A stretch of 64,000 bases of DNA, from assembly GCF_009826935.1 (NCBI RefSeq), contig NZ_WUMN01000006.1, forward strand, positions 158,212 to 222,211, given 5' to 3'. The DNA is from Flavobacterium sp. Sd200 (GTDB lineage: Bacteria; Bacteroidota; Bacteroidia; Flavobacteriales; Flavobacteriaceae). Position 1 is the stretch's first letter. Every line of letters starts with the position of its first letter. The position numbers were made by a program, and so were the translations under genes. This document shows, piece by piece, positions 26,163 to 34,655 of the stretch. The notes under the pieces were generated by a model. The model ran no database searches and had not been told where the DNA came from. It saw only the letters and a list, made by a program, of their open reading frames with translations.

Positions 26163-26833
26163 TTAAGACCTTCATTAAAGAAGTCATTGGCTTCTAAGTT
26201 TGAAATAGTAATATGTAGTGCGACGACTAACTTATCGTAGAATTCTTGAAATCCAGTTAATCGATACCAAAAATCCCTGCCTATAAATACTGGGTGGATA
26301 TCATTAATTATTTTATAATGTCTACTTAACTGACTTGTATCTCCATAAAGAACCCCAACAACAAAATCATTATTACTTACACCTTGTAGCGCAGTATTCG
26401 TCCTAGCGAGTCTAATTGTTTTAGAGAATTCTTCAATCATTGGTTTCACATCTCCAGAATTGATTGTATTAGGGCCTGATTTTAATTGACACCATTTTTT
26501 TCTACCATCAATTTTATCAATGAATTCTATATCCATGCCTGGTATAACTGATCCTTCTGCTATTCCGAGTATAACAAACATTTTTTGTATTGATGTTCCA
26601 AATGATGTATTGATTGATGTTCCTAATACACGAGGATAGTATAGTGCTTTTGCCACAGCCTCTGGAGTATAATCATTAACTAATACTTTTGATAAATACT
26701 TAACAACAATTGGATTAATTTTGTATTCTCGTAATTTTGAGTGCTTACGTATCACAGCAGCCATATGTTGTTTAAAAATATTTTTTTCTATGTATTCTGT
26801 AATAATGTTTAAAAGTGTTTCTTCACTCATCAT
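26108..26833 (-). CDS. type II restriction endonuclease (PmeII-like, tentative)
   Basis: The 241-residue protein resembles a family of type II enzymes that share YPRVLGTSINTSFGT and a PD-(D/E)xK-like core: PGMDIEFID, about 14 residues, then CQLKSG. The family name is from memory and uncertain; the nuclease role is supported by position next to a C5-methylase and vsr. It is convergent with the methylase, the last 55 bp of the two genes overlapping. AT-rich composition suggests acquisition together with the other two genes. Recognition sequence cannot be read. Confidence 0.75.
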   Translation of the reverse strand: MMSEETLLNIITEYIEKNIFKQHMAAVIRKHSKLREYKINPIVVKYLSKVLVNDYTPEAVAKALYYPRVLGTSINTSFGTSIQKMFVILGIAEGSVIPGMDIEFIDKIDGRKKWCQLKSGPNTINSGDVKPMIEEFSKTIRLARTNTALQGVSNNDFVVGVLYGDTSQLSRHYKIINDIHPVFIGRDFWYRLTGFQEFYDKLVVALHITISNLEANDFFNEGLNQLTDEVTKSDLFEFDKL

Positions 26834-27010
26834 TTTGTTTTTGAGTTCAAATATACTATTAAGAGCTTAAAGTAGATATAATATAAATTCTTAATTACCA
26901 ATTATACCAACAAACATAAAATTCAATTATATGTATAGAAATGCTGCCACTATAAACAGTTTGGAATGTTGTGCTATTGAATCCGAATGGCTTGTCAAAA
27001 AAAATTAATA

Positions 27011-27208
27011 ATGGACATCATTAAGAAGGAACTAATTGATGGAGAATTTTTTGAAGCTGAAAAATGGGGTATACCGCAATTGTTTTTTGATAAACTTAAT
27101 CAGGACGATCATGAATGGCATGAATTTCAAAGTATAGAAATAACAACCGAACCAGCTTATTCTATTATGCTTATTGAAGAGTTGCTAAATAAAGTTCTAA
27201 TAAGCTAA
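27011..27208 (+). CDS. small hypothetical protein
   Basis: A 65-residue acidic protein (MDIIKKELIDGEFFEAEKWG, then PQLFFDKLNQDDHEWHEF) is encoded from the ATG at 27011; an in-frame start at 26987 also exists. I know no family. Its stop codon abuts directly the stop of the convergent gene at 27209, with no intervening base. It marks the right edge of the AT-rich restriction island and may belong to it. Confidence 0.45.
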   Translation: MDIIKKELIDGEFFEAEKWGIPQLFFDKLNQDDHEWHEFQSIEITTEPAYSIMLIEELLNKVLIS

Positions 27209-27448
27209 CTACTCCACCCCAATCCTAAGTTTATTAAGCGTAAAAGCCTCAATGGTATCTATGTAGTCTATTTCGTCCCAGTCGGTTTCGTCATGAATGG
27301 CCTCAAACTCCTTGGCCCACACAATAAACTCGGCAATATCATTACGGGAGTTGCCTGAAAAAAATCCTTTTTGCCCGGCAAGGTAAGCAATATCGGCAAG
27401 TGCTTCAAAAAGGCGGTTATCTTGTATTGTGTAAGGTAAATCGTTCAT
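27209..27448 (-). CDS. small conserved hypothetical protein
   Basis: From the ATG at 27448 the protein has 79 residues, is acidic and mostly helical: RLFEALADIAYLAGQKGFF, SRNDIAEFIVWAKEFEAIH, DEIDYIDTIEAFTLNKL. A longer in-frame reading from 27508 would add a Cys-rich stretch with no family resemblance, so the shorter form is preferred. Similar short proteins occur in other flavobacteria, to my recollection; function unknown. Confidence 0.65.
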   Translation of the reverse strand: MNDLPYTIQDNRLFEALADIAYLAGQKGFFSGNSRNDIAEFIVWAKEFEAIHDETDWDEIDYIDTIEAFTLNKLRIGVE

Positions 27449-27701
27449 ACAAAAATGGTTATAAATACAACAAAAAAGTGTTGCAATATTGTAATTTTTT
27501 TGTTTCAAAACATAATGAATATGTTAAGTTATCAACTTTTTTATGCACGCATATTATAACAGGATCTATCTTACAACATTCAGTTTTAAATTATGGCCGC
27601 CAAAATTAGAAATATTATTTGTGGACAACTTAAAAATATTGTCAAACAACTGTTACCCTCTAAATTTTAATGTGCTTAACTTTAATATAACTTAAATTTT
27701 A

Positions 27702-27709
27702 TATTTTTG
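27702..27709 (+). promoter_or_regulatory. -7 box (TATTTTTG) of the ammonium transporter gene
   Basis: TATTTTTG fits TAnnTTTG and lies 22 bp before the ATG at 27732. The expected start is followed by the small dyad CCCATAAATTATAGGG (27712-27727), within the leader. Confidence 0.5.
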
Positions 27710-27731
27710 ACCCCATAAATTATAGGGTATA

Positions 27732-29081
27732 ATGGAAAAAACTATTGAAAAACGCTGGATAGCTGCTTTTGCAATTACCGCAGCGGTTGCCTTAACCGGA
27801 CTTTTTTGGGATCATGCACATGTTGACACTCCCAACACACAGTTTAACTCTACCGATGCTATAGTGCCTGCCGATGTGGCTTGGTTGCTAACCGCTTCGT
27901 GCCTCGTGTTGCTCATGACACCCGGGCTTGCCTTTTTTTATGGCGGTATGGTGGGACGCAAAAACGTAATAAGCACCATGCTTAAAAGTTTTATTTGTCT
28001 TGGTGTTATTAGTCTGCTGTGGGTAACAGTGGGATTCAGTCTTTCTTTTGGCAGTCCGTTGGGCATTGATATAGACGGTACTCATTATGGCCTTATAGGA
28101 AACCCGCTCGATTTTGCTTTTTTCGATTATGTAGACGAGCACCCTAACGCCACTATGGCCACTACCATTCCGTTTATACTGTTTGCTCTTTTCCAAATGA
28201 AGTTTGCCATTATAACTCCGGCCATCATTACCGGTGCCCTGGCAGAGCGTATACGTTTTGTGTCGTTCCTGCTGTTTATTTGCCTTTTTTCTTTATTAAT
28301 ATACACTCCGCTGTGCCACATGGTGTGGCATCCTAACGGACTTTTGGGCAGTTATTTTCATGTAAAAGATTTTGCCGGAGGTACAGTAGTACACATGAGT
28401 GCGGGTTTTGCTGCCATTGCAGGAGTACTTGTAATTGGTAAGCGTAAGCATTTAGAATATATACCCACTAACATTCCGTTTGTGCTTTTGGGCACAGGAC
28501 TGTTGTGGTTTGGCTGGTTTGGCTTTAATGCCGGTTCATCATTAGCTGCAAATCACACTGCTGCTATGGCTTTTGCTACTACGAGTGTGGCATCGGCATC
28601 AGCAATGCTAACGTGGGTGTTCTTTGACCGCTTAAACGGACGCAAAGTATCGGCTTTAGGAGCCTGTATAGGCGCAGTTGTAGGACTTGTAGCTATTACA
28701 CCTGCCGCAGGGTTTGTATCGGTGCCTAAGAGCATGTTTTTTGGCTTTATAGCGGCTATTGTTAGTAACGCTATGGTAAACTGGAAAAGCCTTAAGCGTT
28801 TTGACGATACACTCGATGTTTTTGCCTGCCATGGTGTAGGCGGTATTATGGGTATGATCCTGACTGCAATTTTTGCCGAAGGCGAAAACGCCAGCCTTTT
28901 ACACGGCGGCTGGGGCATTTTTAGCCACCATATGATTGCTTTGGTGTTGGTTGCAGCTTTCTCGTTCTTTGGTGCTATTGTGCTTTATAAAATAACTAAC
29001 CTGTTTATACCGTTACGCGTTAGCGAAGAAGCCGAAGTTCAGGGTCTGGATATGTCACAGCATAATGAGACTATAGGATAA
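27732..29081 (+). CDS. amt: ammonium transporter (Amt/MEP family)
   Basis: The 449-residue protein has about eleven to twelve membrane segments and the Amt signatures: LMTPGLAFFYGGMV, the first pore histidine in TVVHMSAGFAAIAG, FGWFGFNAGS, and the second in DVFACHGVGGIMG. It conducts ammonium/ammonia across the inner membrane. No glnK/glnB gene follows, unlike in many bacteria. It ends at a strong bidirectional terminator. Confidence 0.96.
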   Translation: MEKTIEKRWIAAFAITAAVALTGLFWDHAHVDTPNTQFNSTDAIVPADVAWLLTASCLVLLMTPGLAFFYGGMVGRKNVISTMLKSFICLGVISLLWVTVGFSLSFGSPLGIDIDGTHYGLIGNPLDFAFFDYVDEHPNATMATTIPFILFALFQMKFAIITPAIITGALAERIRFVSFLLFICLFSLLIYTPLCHMVWHPNGLLGSYFHVKDFAGGTVVHMSAGFAAIAGVLVIGKRKHLEYIPTNIPFVLLGTGLLWFGWFGFNAGSSLAANHTAAMAFATTSVASASAMLTWVFFDRLNGRKVSALGACIGAVVGLVAITPAAGFVSVPKSMFFGFIAAIVSNAMVNWKSLKRFDDTLDVFACHGVGGIMGMILTAIFAEGENASLLHGGWGIFSHHMIALVLVAAFSFFGAIVLYKITNLFIPLRVSEEAEVQGLDMSQHNETIG

Positions 29082-29101
29082 AACCAAAATATTATAAATA
29101 G

Positions 29102-29127
29102 TTAAGGCTGCCCATCGGCAGCCTTAA
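29102..29127. terminator. bidirectional terminator
   Basis: TTAAGGCTGCC (29102-29112) pairs perfectly with GGCAGCCTTAA (29117-29127) around a CATC loop; T-rich sequence follows on the + side. It separates amt from the convergent type IX secreted protein gene. Confidence 0.9.
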
Positions 29128-29150
29128 TTGTTTTAAACGAATATGTAACC

Positions 29151-30449
29151 TTAATTTTTAATAAGCTTTTGGGTTTGGGTTTCGCCGGTTTCTGTTAAAA
29201 CCGTAACGCTGTAAATACCCTGAGTGTAGCTTCCTGCATCTATAGTATATGAAGTTGCTTTACCCCTTACGTCTCCGTTATACATTACCCTGCCATCTAA
29301 CGATGTTACAGTAATGTGTTTTATGTTTACAGTAGATTGTATTGTAAAAACGCTTGTTGCAGGGTTTGGTGAAATAGAGAAGAGGTTTGTTTCAAGATTC
29401 TTTTCTTTTCTAATTTCATCATTTGTTAAAGTTGTTCTCATCTCAATAAGAGGAGCATCACAACCCTCAATATACCCCCTGAATTTTGAACCGTTTGCAG
29501 AATGAAAGCCTGGTTTTAATACAACAGTTTCTCCCGCATGATAATAACCAACAGCATTGGATACAATTGTGTTTGATGCGGTAATACTATATTCAGCCTG
29601 TCTGTTGTCCTGAGTAGTGCTCACATCATCTGTTGGCGATGTTAGCACCAAATTGGTAGTACACGAACAAATAAAATTAGTAAGTGTATTTATTTGTGTT
29701 GACGAGAGATTAAATCCCGTTATTAGTTTCCTACCAAGGGTAGTAGCCGCATCAGGATCATTTGGATAAGATTCTACTGTACCTGTATAAGGGCCATTTG
29801 CACTTGCAATCCCTGCTGCTGCTTGGATTTGTTCCGCCTGTAATGAAACAATTGGCAAAGGTTCTAAAACAACTACAAATTTCGATAAATGACTGTTCTT
29901 TAGACTTGTATAAGCAGAGAACCTATTGGGGTTATTGGTGTTTGCAGTATTGTCTAACAAATCATTATTTCTTGGAGAATTGGTAAATAAAAAAACCGTC
30001 AAAGCATTTCCTGGCGTCCTGCTCAGCGTATAGCTACCCTGAATTGTTCCATCAGGCGGAGTAGTTCCATTTAGAGCTGATGATATTAAATTGACAGACT
30101 CCCAAACACTTCCACCACTGCCATAATATCTTCTTGTAAAAGAGAAAGAAGAACTCGTGAAATTTGATTCAATATAGATTCCCGGACCAGTTCCTATTCC
30201 ATTAAATTGAGCTACAGTAACTTTATTTAAAGGATTGCAGCCAAGCACTTCTGTCATAATTGCCTGAACAGAATTATATATATTATTATATTGTGAACCG
30301 GGAAGCCCGATAGTTCCTACAGGGGTTGAACCAGTACCGCTTGAAATTGAATTTGTATTATCAATCAAAAATATCACATCTGTTCCCTGACCATAAACTT
30401 TTATGCTTAATAGCACAAAAAGCCACATATATAAAAATACGTTTTTCAT
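29151..30449 (-). CDS. secreted vWA-like protein with T9SS type A sorting domain
   Basis: The 432-residue product has a signal peptide ending KVYGQ, then DVIFLIDNTNSIS, a von Willebrand A-type start with a DxTNS MIDAS-like motif. A middle segment (YYHAGETVVLKPGFHSANGS) matches the small '3-coathanger' type repeat module often found before sorting signals. The C-terminus (SISPNPATSVFTI, then GIYSVTVLTETG, ending KLIKN) is a type A signal for the type IX secretion system. Expected to be exported and attached to the cell surface. It lies 28 bp downstream of the repeat-rich coiled-coil protein, so both are probably cotranscribed. Confidence 0.85.
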   Translation of the reverse strand: MKNVFLYMWLFVLLSIKVYGQGTDVIFLIDNTNSISSGTGSTPVGTIGLPGSQYNNIYNSVQAIMTEVLGCNPLNKVTVAQFNGIGTGPGIYIESNFTSSSFSFTRRYYGSGGSVWESVNLISSALNGTTPPDGTIQGSYTLSRTPGNALTVFLFTNSPRNNDLLDNTANTNNPNRFSAYTSLKNSHLSKFVVVLEPLPIVSLQAEQIQAAAGIASANGPYTGTVESYPNDPDAATTLGRKLITGFNLSSTQINTLTNFICSCTTNLVLTSPTDDVSTTQDNRQAEYSITASNTIVSNAVGYYHAGETVVLKPGFHSANGSKFRGYIEGCDAPLIEMRTTLTNDEIRKEKNLETNLFSISPNPATSVFTIQSTVNIKHITVTSLDGRVMYNGDVRGKATSYTIDAGSYTQGIYSVTVLTETGETQTQKLIKN

Positions 30450-30477
30450 AATTTTAAAATTTAAGTTAAACGTATAA

Positions 30478-31515
30478 TTACTTTTTGCCCATTAAAGTTT
30501 CAACGGCTGCTTTAAGTTGATCTATTTCTTTTTGCTGTTGTTCCAGTTGAGCTTTTTGGCTCTCTATTTGCTTATTTTGTTCTATAGCATACAGGGTAAG
30601 CTCTTCAATTTTTTCCTGGTGAATTTTAGCCATGTTACCCACTTCTATACCATCAGCTTCTACACTACTTGCCGATGGCACATTTGGTAAATGCCCGTTC
30701 GTGTTTATATATTGCTCGACTTCTGTAAGGGTTGGCAGTTTATAATCTTTAGCAAAAACATAGTCGGCCCAGCCTGTAGCTAAATGAACCCTTACCTCTT
30801 CGGTAAGTATGCCGCCTTTCACAAATAATTTGTATGCAGAAACATTTACGGTACCTGCTGTAGTAGGGAAGCTTGTAACACCTCCAATGCCTACTTTACC
30901 ATTAAGTTTTAAAAGATCATTTGCGAAATCACCCCAAATCAGTGGTGTTGATGAAAAACTATTTTCTATATATAGTTTATTATTTGTATTTTCTTCTAAA
31001 GCCCCTGCATACATACCTAAAAAGATATTTCCCGATCCATTATTTAATTCGCCGGCGTTGTTACCTATGAATACATTGTCGTTTCCACTTTGATTATTTG
31101 CTCCTGCAGCTACTCCAATAAATACATTTTGTTGTCCAGTAATGTTACTTTGTCCCGACCCATTTCCGGTAAATGTATTAGAATGTCCTGTTGTATTTAT
31201 AATTCCTGCTCCTAAGCCATTAAAGGTATTAGAATATCCAGTTGTATTTGAAAATCCTGCTGATGTACCAACGAAAGAATTGCCATCCCCAATGGTATTA
31301 GAAGCTCCAGCCTGATGACCTATAAATGTGTTCCCTCCTGATGGTACTATACTCGCTTTTCCAGTTTGATAACCAAAAAATACACTTTGCTGACCAGCTG
31401 TTCCCGCTTCTAATCCTCTGCTTGTTAATGTAGATGTTGCAACGTTAGTTTGTCCATTTACCTGCATTGCACCGATTAGCAGGAGACCTGCTACTAAAAA
31501 TTTTGTCGTTTTCAT
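30478..31515 (-). CDS. tail-fibre/YadA-like head repeat protein with C-terminal coiled coil
   Basis: The 345-residue protein has a signal peptide (through VNGQ), then about eight tandem repeats of roughly 17 residues with consensus NxFxGxxAGxxNxTGxS (residues 42-173), like the beta-roll head of trimeric adhesins. A linker with KLYIENSFSSTPLIWGDF and KVGIGG follows, then KDYKLPTLTEVEQYI and GHLPNVPSA, a segment typical of Bacteroidota endosialidase-chaperone-like tails, and a coiled coil (EELTLYAIEQNKQIESQKAQ). It is probably a trimeric surface or secreted protein. No T9SS signal is seen at its end. Confidence 0.8.
   Translation of the reverse strand: MKTTKFLVAGLLLIGAMQVNGQTNVATSTLTSRGLEAGTAGQQSVFFGYQTGKASIVPSGGNTFIGHQAGASNTIGDGNSFVGTSAGFSNTTGYSNTFNGLGAGIINTTGHSNTFTGNGSGQSNITGQQNVFIGVAAGANNQSGNDNVFIGNNAGELNNGSGNIFLGMYAGALEENTNNKLYIENSFSSTPLIWGDFANDLLKLNGKVGIGGVTSFPTTAGTVNVSAYKLFVKGGILTEEVRVHLATGWADYVFAKDYKLPTLTEVEQYINTNGHLPNVPSASSVEADGIEVGNMAKIHQEKIEELTLYAIEQNKQIESQKAQLEQQQKEIDQLKAAVETLMGKK
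30997..31392 (-). repeat. in-gene tandem repeat (about 51-bp unit)
   Basis: About eight units encode the 17-residue NxFxGxxAG motif. Units are diverged at the DNA level, the last being 16 residues. Confidence 0.75.
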
Positions 31516-31622
31516 AAAAAAATTGATTAAATTGTATTTTTTGTAAGTTAACTTTTATTTACAAGAAAAAGCTTGCCAAAAAAGTTAATTTTACAACGCT
31601 AAAACATCAATTTTGTTATTTC

Positions 31623-32141
31623 ATGAAAAAGTTACTCCTTCTTTGCTCTTCACTTTCTTTAGCGGCAACAATATATTTTAATATGCCTGTTACAATAAAC
31701 ACTATTGAAGAAACTGCTACCCTCAACACGTTTTTAAATGAATGGCATGAAGCCGCCGCTAAGGTGGACTATCAGGGGTATTTTGACAAAATTGCTAATG
31801 ATGGGCATTATATGGGCACTGATGCGGCAGAGAATTGGGATAAGGCCGCATTTGAAGTTTTTTCAAAGCCGTATTTTGATAAAGGCAAGGCTTGGAATTT
31901 TAAAACACTGGAACGGCACATTTATTTTAGTAAAGACGGCAAAACGGCATGGTTCGACGAGTTGCTCGACACCCAAATGAAAATATGCCGCGGTAGCGGA
32001 GTACTCCAAAAAGAAGGTAAAGAATGGAAAATTAAACACTATGTCCTTTCAATGACAGTGCCTAACGAGGTTGTAAAACAGGTTGTGCCCATCAAATCAC
32101 AAAAAGAAGAGGTGCTCATCGAAAAACTACGCGTAAAATAG
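31623..32141 (+). CDS. NTF2-like/SnoaL-type protein with signal peptide
   Basis: The 172-residue protein starts with a hydrophobic leader (KLLLLCSSLSLAATIYF) and continues with the SnoaL_3/DUF4440-like alpha+beta fold: FLNEWHEAAAKVDYQGYFD, GTDAAENWDKAAFEVF, SKDGKTAWFDELLDTQM and GVLQKEGKEWKIKHYVLS. Such proteins bind small ligands or act as enzymes, often periplasmic; role here unknown. It is monocistronic and ends at a bidirectional terminator. Confidence 0.85.
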   Translation: MKKLLLLCSSLSLAATIYFNMPVTINTIEETATLNTFLNEWHEAAAKVDYQGYFDKIANDGHYMGTDAAENWDKAAFEVFSKPYFDKGKAWNFKTLERHIYFSKDGKTAWFDELLDTQMKICRGSGVLQKEGKEWKIKHYVLSMTVPNEVVKQVVPIKSQKEEVLIEKLRVK

Positions 32142-32152
32142 CATAAAAACAT

Positions 32153-32193
32153 AAATGACACGGATGAAGAAATTATCTTTATCCGTGTCATTT
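32153..32193. terminator. bidirectional terminator
   Basis: AAATGACACGGAT (32153-32165) pairs with ATCCGTGTCATTT (32181-32193); T-rich sequence lies on the + side. It serves the NTF2-like gene and possibly the convergent tdh. Confidence 0.85.
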
Positions 32194-32209
32194 TCGTTGA
32201 GTATAATTT

Positions 32210-32240
32210 AGCCTGAAAACCGCGACTGTGCCTGAAAACT
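32210..32240 (-). repeat. stop-codon-proximal intergenic repeat, copy 3
   Basis: On the minus strand it reads AGTTTTCAGGCACAGTC, then GCGGTTTTCAGGCT. It begins inside the TAG stop of the threonine dehydrogenase gene and is closely similar to the copy behind the S41 peptidase gene. Confidence 0.6.
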
Positions 32241-33174
32241 ATTTAAGGTGCTCCAGCATATCTTTAGTCATAGTGTCGAGATCAAACTCATGTTTCCAGC
32301 CCCAGTCGGTGCGGGCGTTAGAGTCGTCTATACTTTGCGGCCAGCTGTCTGCAATTTTCTGACGGAAATCGGGTGCATAGTCAATAGTAAAATCAGGCAT
32401 TTCTTTTTGTATTGATGCAGTGATCTCTATTGGTGTAAAATCTATTGCCGAAAGGTTATATGCCGAACGTATTTTTATATTCTCTGCCGGGGCCTGCATA
32501 ATTTCTACAGTGGCACGTATGGCATCGTCCATATACATCATGGGCAGGCGGGTATCTTCGCTCAAAAAGCAGGTATATTTTCCATCGCTCAGTGCTTTGT
32601 GGTAAATATCCACAGCATAATCAGTAGTGCCGCCACCCGGGGGTGTGCTCCAGCTTATCAGACCCGGATAGCGCAGGCTGCGCACGTCTACGCCATATAT
32701 GTTATGGTAGTATTCGCACCAGCGCTCGCCGCTTTGTTTAGATATGCCATACACGGTGCTGGGCTCCATAACCGTATATTGAGGTGTATTTTGCTTAGGT
32801 GTTGTAGGGCCAAAAACAGCTATACTGCTGGGCCAGAATATTTTTTTTATTTTATCTGCTTTGGCAAGGTTCAGTACATGAAAAAGAGAGTTCATGTTGA
32901 GGTCCCACGCAAAGGCTGGATTTTTTTCGGCAGTGGCCGAAAGCAAAGCCGCCATTAAATATACCTCTTCTATGCCATGTTTTTCTATTACATGCTCTAC
33001 CTGATTATAATCGAGCGCATTTACTACCTCAAACGGACCCGAGTTTACAAACTCAGGATCGCCTTTTCTAACGTCTCCGGCAATAACATTGTTGGTGCCA
33101 TAAATGCTTCGCAGTTTTTTGGTAAGCTCGGTGCCTATCTGTCCGCAGGCTCCAATAATAAAAATTTTAGGCAT
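32239..33174 (-). CDS. NAD-dependent L-threonine 3-dehydrogenase (extended SDR type)
   Basis: The 311-residue protein begins MPKIFIIGACGQIG, a Rossmann GxxGxxG, and has the extended-SDR catalytic YGISKQSGE (Tyr-x3-Lys). The combination SLRYPGLISW, GGGTTDYAVDIY and DSWPQSIDDSNARTDWGW is that of GalE-like L-threonine dehydrogenases described from Flavobacterium/Cytophaga, which oxidise L-threonine to 2-amino-3-ketobutyrate for conversion to glycine. The ATG at 33174 follows a -7 box (33203-33210); an in-frame ATG at 33234 lies upstream of that box and is rejected. The usual partner kbl is not in this window. Confidence 0.93.
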   Translation of the reverse strand: MPKIFIIGACGQIGTELTKKLRSIYGTNNVIAGDVRKGDPEFVNSGPFEVVNALDYNQVEHVIEKHGIEEVYLMAALLSATAEKNPAFAWDLNMNSLFHVLNLAKADKIKKIFWPSSIAVFGPTTPKQNTPQYTVMEPSTVYGISKQSGERWCEYYHNIYGVDVRSLRYPGLISWSTPPGGGTTDYAVDIYHKALSDGKYTCFLSEDTRLPMMYMDDAIRATVEIMQAPAENIKIRSAYNLSAIDFTPIEITASIQKEMPDFTIDYAPDFRQKIADSWPQSIDDSNARTDWGWKHEFDLDTMTKDMLEHLK

Positions 33175-33202
33175 AGTAGTGGTTGTGTGTGTTTTAATGC
33201 TG

Positions 33203-33210
33203 CAAATATA
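33203..33210 (-). promoter_or_regulatory. -7 box (TATATTTG) of the threonine dehydrogenase gene
   Basis: The minus strand reads TATATTTG, with a TTTG 15 bp further upstream, giving a leader of about 22 nt. Confidence 0.6.
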
Positions 33211-33320
33211 ATGGATTATAATTGTCAAATTCATTTATTTTCAATGCTATTATAACACTACATTGAAAGATTGTGACGAAAAATCGCCTAAACAAAATAA
33301 TTGTATAATTTGCTGGCTGT

Positions 33321-33980
33321 TTAAACCGATCCCAGCCTCCTTATTTCATCAGATGCAATTATGCCTTTGTCATACTTGTTGTTGGCGAGCCATACCATGG
33401 CTTTGGCAATTGTTTTGGCATGTATGCTTTTATATTTTGCCGCTCCGCCCCAAAGTAATGGATTGAGCAGTTTCATGAAACCTATGGCAAGCTTCTCTGC
33501 AATGCGCTTATCTTTCCTGTCGGCCACTATTAACGATGGTTGTAAAATATACGTGTTGGGTATATTTTGTGCCAAAACCGCTTCTTCCATTTCGCCTTTG
33601 GTACGATTGTAAAAAATACTACTGTTTTTATCTGCCCCAATGGCCGATACTACAACAAAAGTATCTATGCCATTTGCCTTTGCGAGTTTGGCGGCAGTGG
33701 CAGGTATGCCGAAATCTATTTTACGGTAAGTTTCTTCATTGGGTGTTTTGGCCTTTGTAGTTCCTATGCAGCAAAACACCTCGTTTGCAGTAAAATCAGC
33801 AGCATAATTGTCCAACTCGAACAGGTTAATAATATGCTCCTCTATTTTTGAATGGGCAATGTTCATGCTGTTTCTCGAAAACAGTTTTACTGTGCTGTAG
33901 CGGCTGTCAGCTAAGAGCAGTTGTAAAAGTTCGCTCCCCGTAGCACCGGTGGCACCCAATAGTATGGCTGTTTTTTGCAT
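33321..33980 (-). CDS. NAD(P)H-binding atypical SDR protein
   Basis: The 219-residue protein has the N-terminal GATGATGSELL nucleotide-binding motif, CCIGTTKAKT, VVSAIGADKNSSIFYNRTKG and the C-terminal SIHAKTIAKAMVWLA. This is the pattern of the HTATIP2/YwnB-type NAD(P)H-binding proteins. The enzymatic role is unknown. It stands alone, upstream of tdh in the same direction with a gap of 86 bp. Confidence 0.88.
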   Translation of the reverse strand: MQKTAILLGATGATGSELLQLLLADSRYSTVKLFSRNSMNIAHSKIEEHIINLFELDNYAADFTANEVFCCIGTTKAKTPNEETYRKIDFGIPATAAKLAKANGIDTFVVVSAIGADKNSSIFYNRTKGEMEEAVLAQNIPNTYILQPSLIVADRKDKRIAEKLAIGFMKLLNPLLWGGAAKYKSIHAKTIAKAMVWLANNKYDKGIIASDEIRRLGSV

Positions 33981-34080
33981 GGCTGATTTTATTTAGCCAA
34001 AAGGTACAAAGAAAACAAAAGCGCACCAATGCATCATTGCAAATTTATCATGCTGTAAGCTAAAGGTATAAAAGCAAAAA

Positions 34081-34113
34081 ACCTCCCGCCGAACCTCGTT
34101 TTCGGCAGAAGGT
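34081..34113 (-). terminator. terminator of receiver gene 2
   Basis: On the minus strand ACCTTCTGCCGAA pairs with TTCGGCGGGAGGT (13 bp counting two G-T pairs), followed by six T. It lies 45 bp after the stop of the response regulator gene. Confidence 0.85.
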
Positions 34114-34158
34114 ATTTCTTTCGAACCCTCATTCGTGCATCATCACACGTCATTATCT

Positions 34159-34572
34159 TTATTGATACAAAAACTCATTTTTAGTCCAGTACCCAATCAT
34201 TCTTTTAATATTATCTTCATACTCGGCATAGTGCAACGGCTTTACAAAATAGCCTGCAACACCGTTATTATAGCAGGCTGCAACATCTTTATGGTTGTTA
34301 GAGGTTGTAAGCACTACAGTAGGGATATATTTAAGATCGTTATCGTTTTTAATGATGTTTAAAAATTCCAGCCCGTTTATTTTGGGCATGTTAAGGTCGA
34401 GCACAATAATATCTGTGCTTACCTCCCTGTCTTTTAAAGCAAACAGAGCCTCTTCGCCATTACTTGCTTCAGTAATTTTATGGTTATGCCCCATACCTTT
34501 AAGCACACGGGTAAATTTCATTACCTCTATGGCATCGTCTTCAACAAGTAGTATATTTAGTAGCTGTGACAT
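34159..34572 (-). CDS. single-domain response regulator 2
   Basis: The 137-residue CheY-like receiver has acidic pocket E11-D12-D13, phosphoacceptor D59 (VLDLNMPKING), the Thr/Lys pair in VLTTSNNHKD and GYFVKPLHY. It has no output domain. It is a paralogue of the receiver at 38403-38816, with about 60% identity by eye. It has its own promoter (34598-34605) preceded by LytTR-like repeats, and lies just beyond the terminator of the H-NOX operon, so it is probably a separately transcribed member of the same phosphorelay. Confidence 0.95.
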   Translation of the reverse strand: MSQLLNILLVEDDAIEVMKFTRVLKGMGHNHKITEASNGEEALFALKDREVSTDIIVLDLNMPKINGLEFLNIIKNDNDLKYIPTVVLTTSNNHKDVAACYNNGVAGYFVKPLHYAEYEDNIKRMIGYWTKNEFLYQ

Positions 34573-34597
34573 TGTAGTATGTGTTATTTTGTTGAGT

Positions 34598-34605
34598 CAA
34601 AAGTA
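34598..34605 (-). promoter_or_regulatory. -7 box (TACTTTTG) of receiver gene 2
   Basis: The minus strand reads TACTTTTG. No -33 TTTG is seen at the usual distance, as expected for an activator-dependent promoter; LytTR-like boxes begin 51 bp further upstream. Confidence 0.6.
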
Positions 34606-34655
34606 CAACACATATACAGGCAGCAGCTTGGGTTTTCGATTAGGAAACCCCTACA

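Noticed and set aside
26108..26833. Assignment of the restriction enzyme to Eco47II/Sau96I (GGNCC)
   Set aside because: The sequence I recall for Eco47II-type enzymes does not share the YPRVLGTSINTSFGT motif, so no specificity is claimed.
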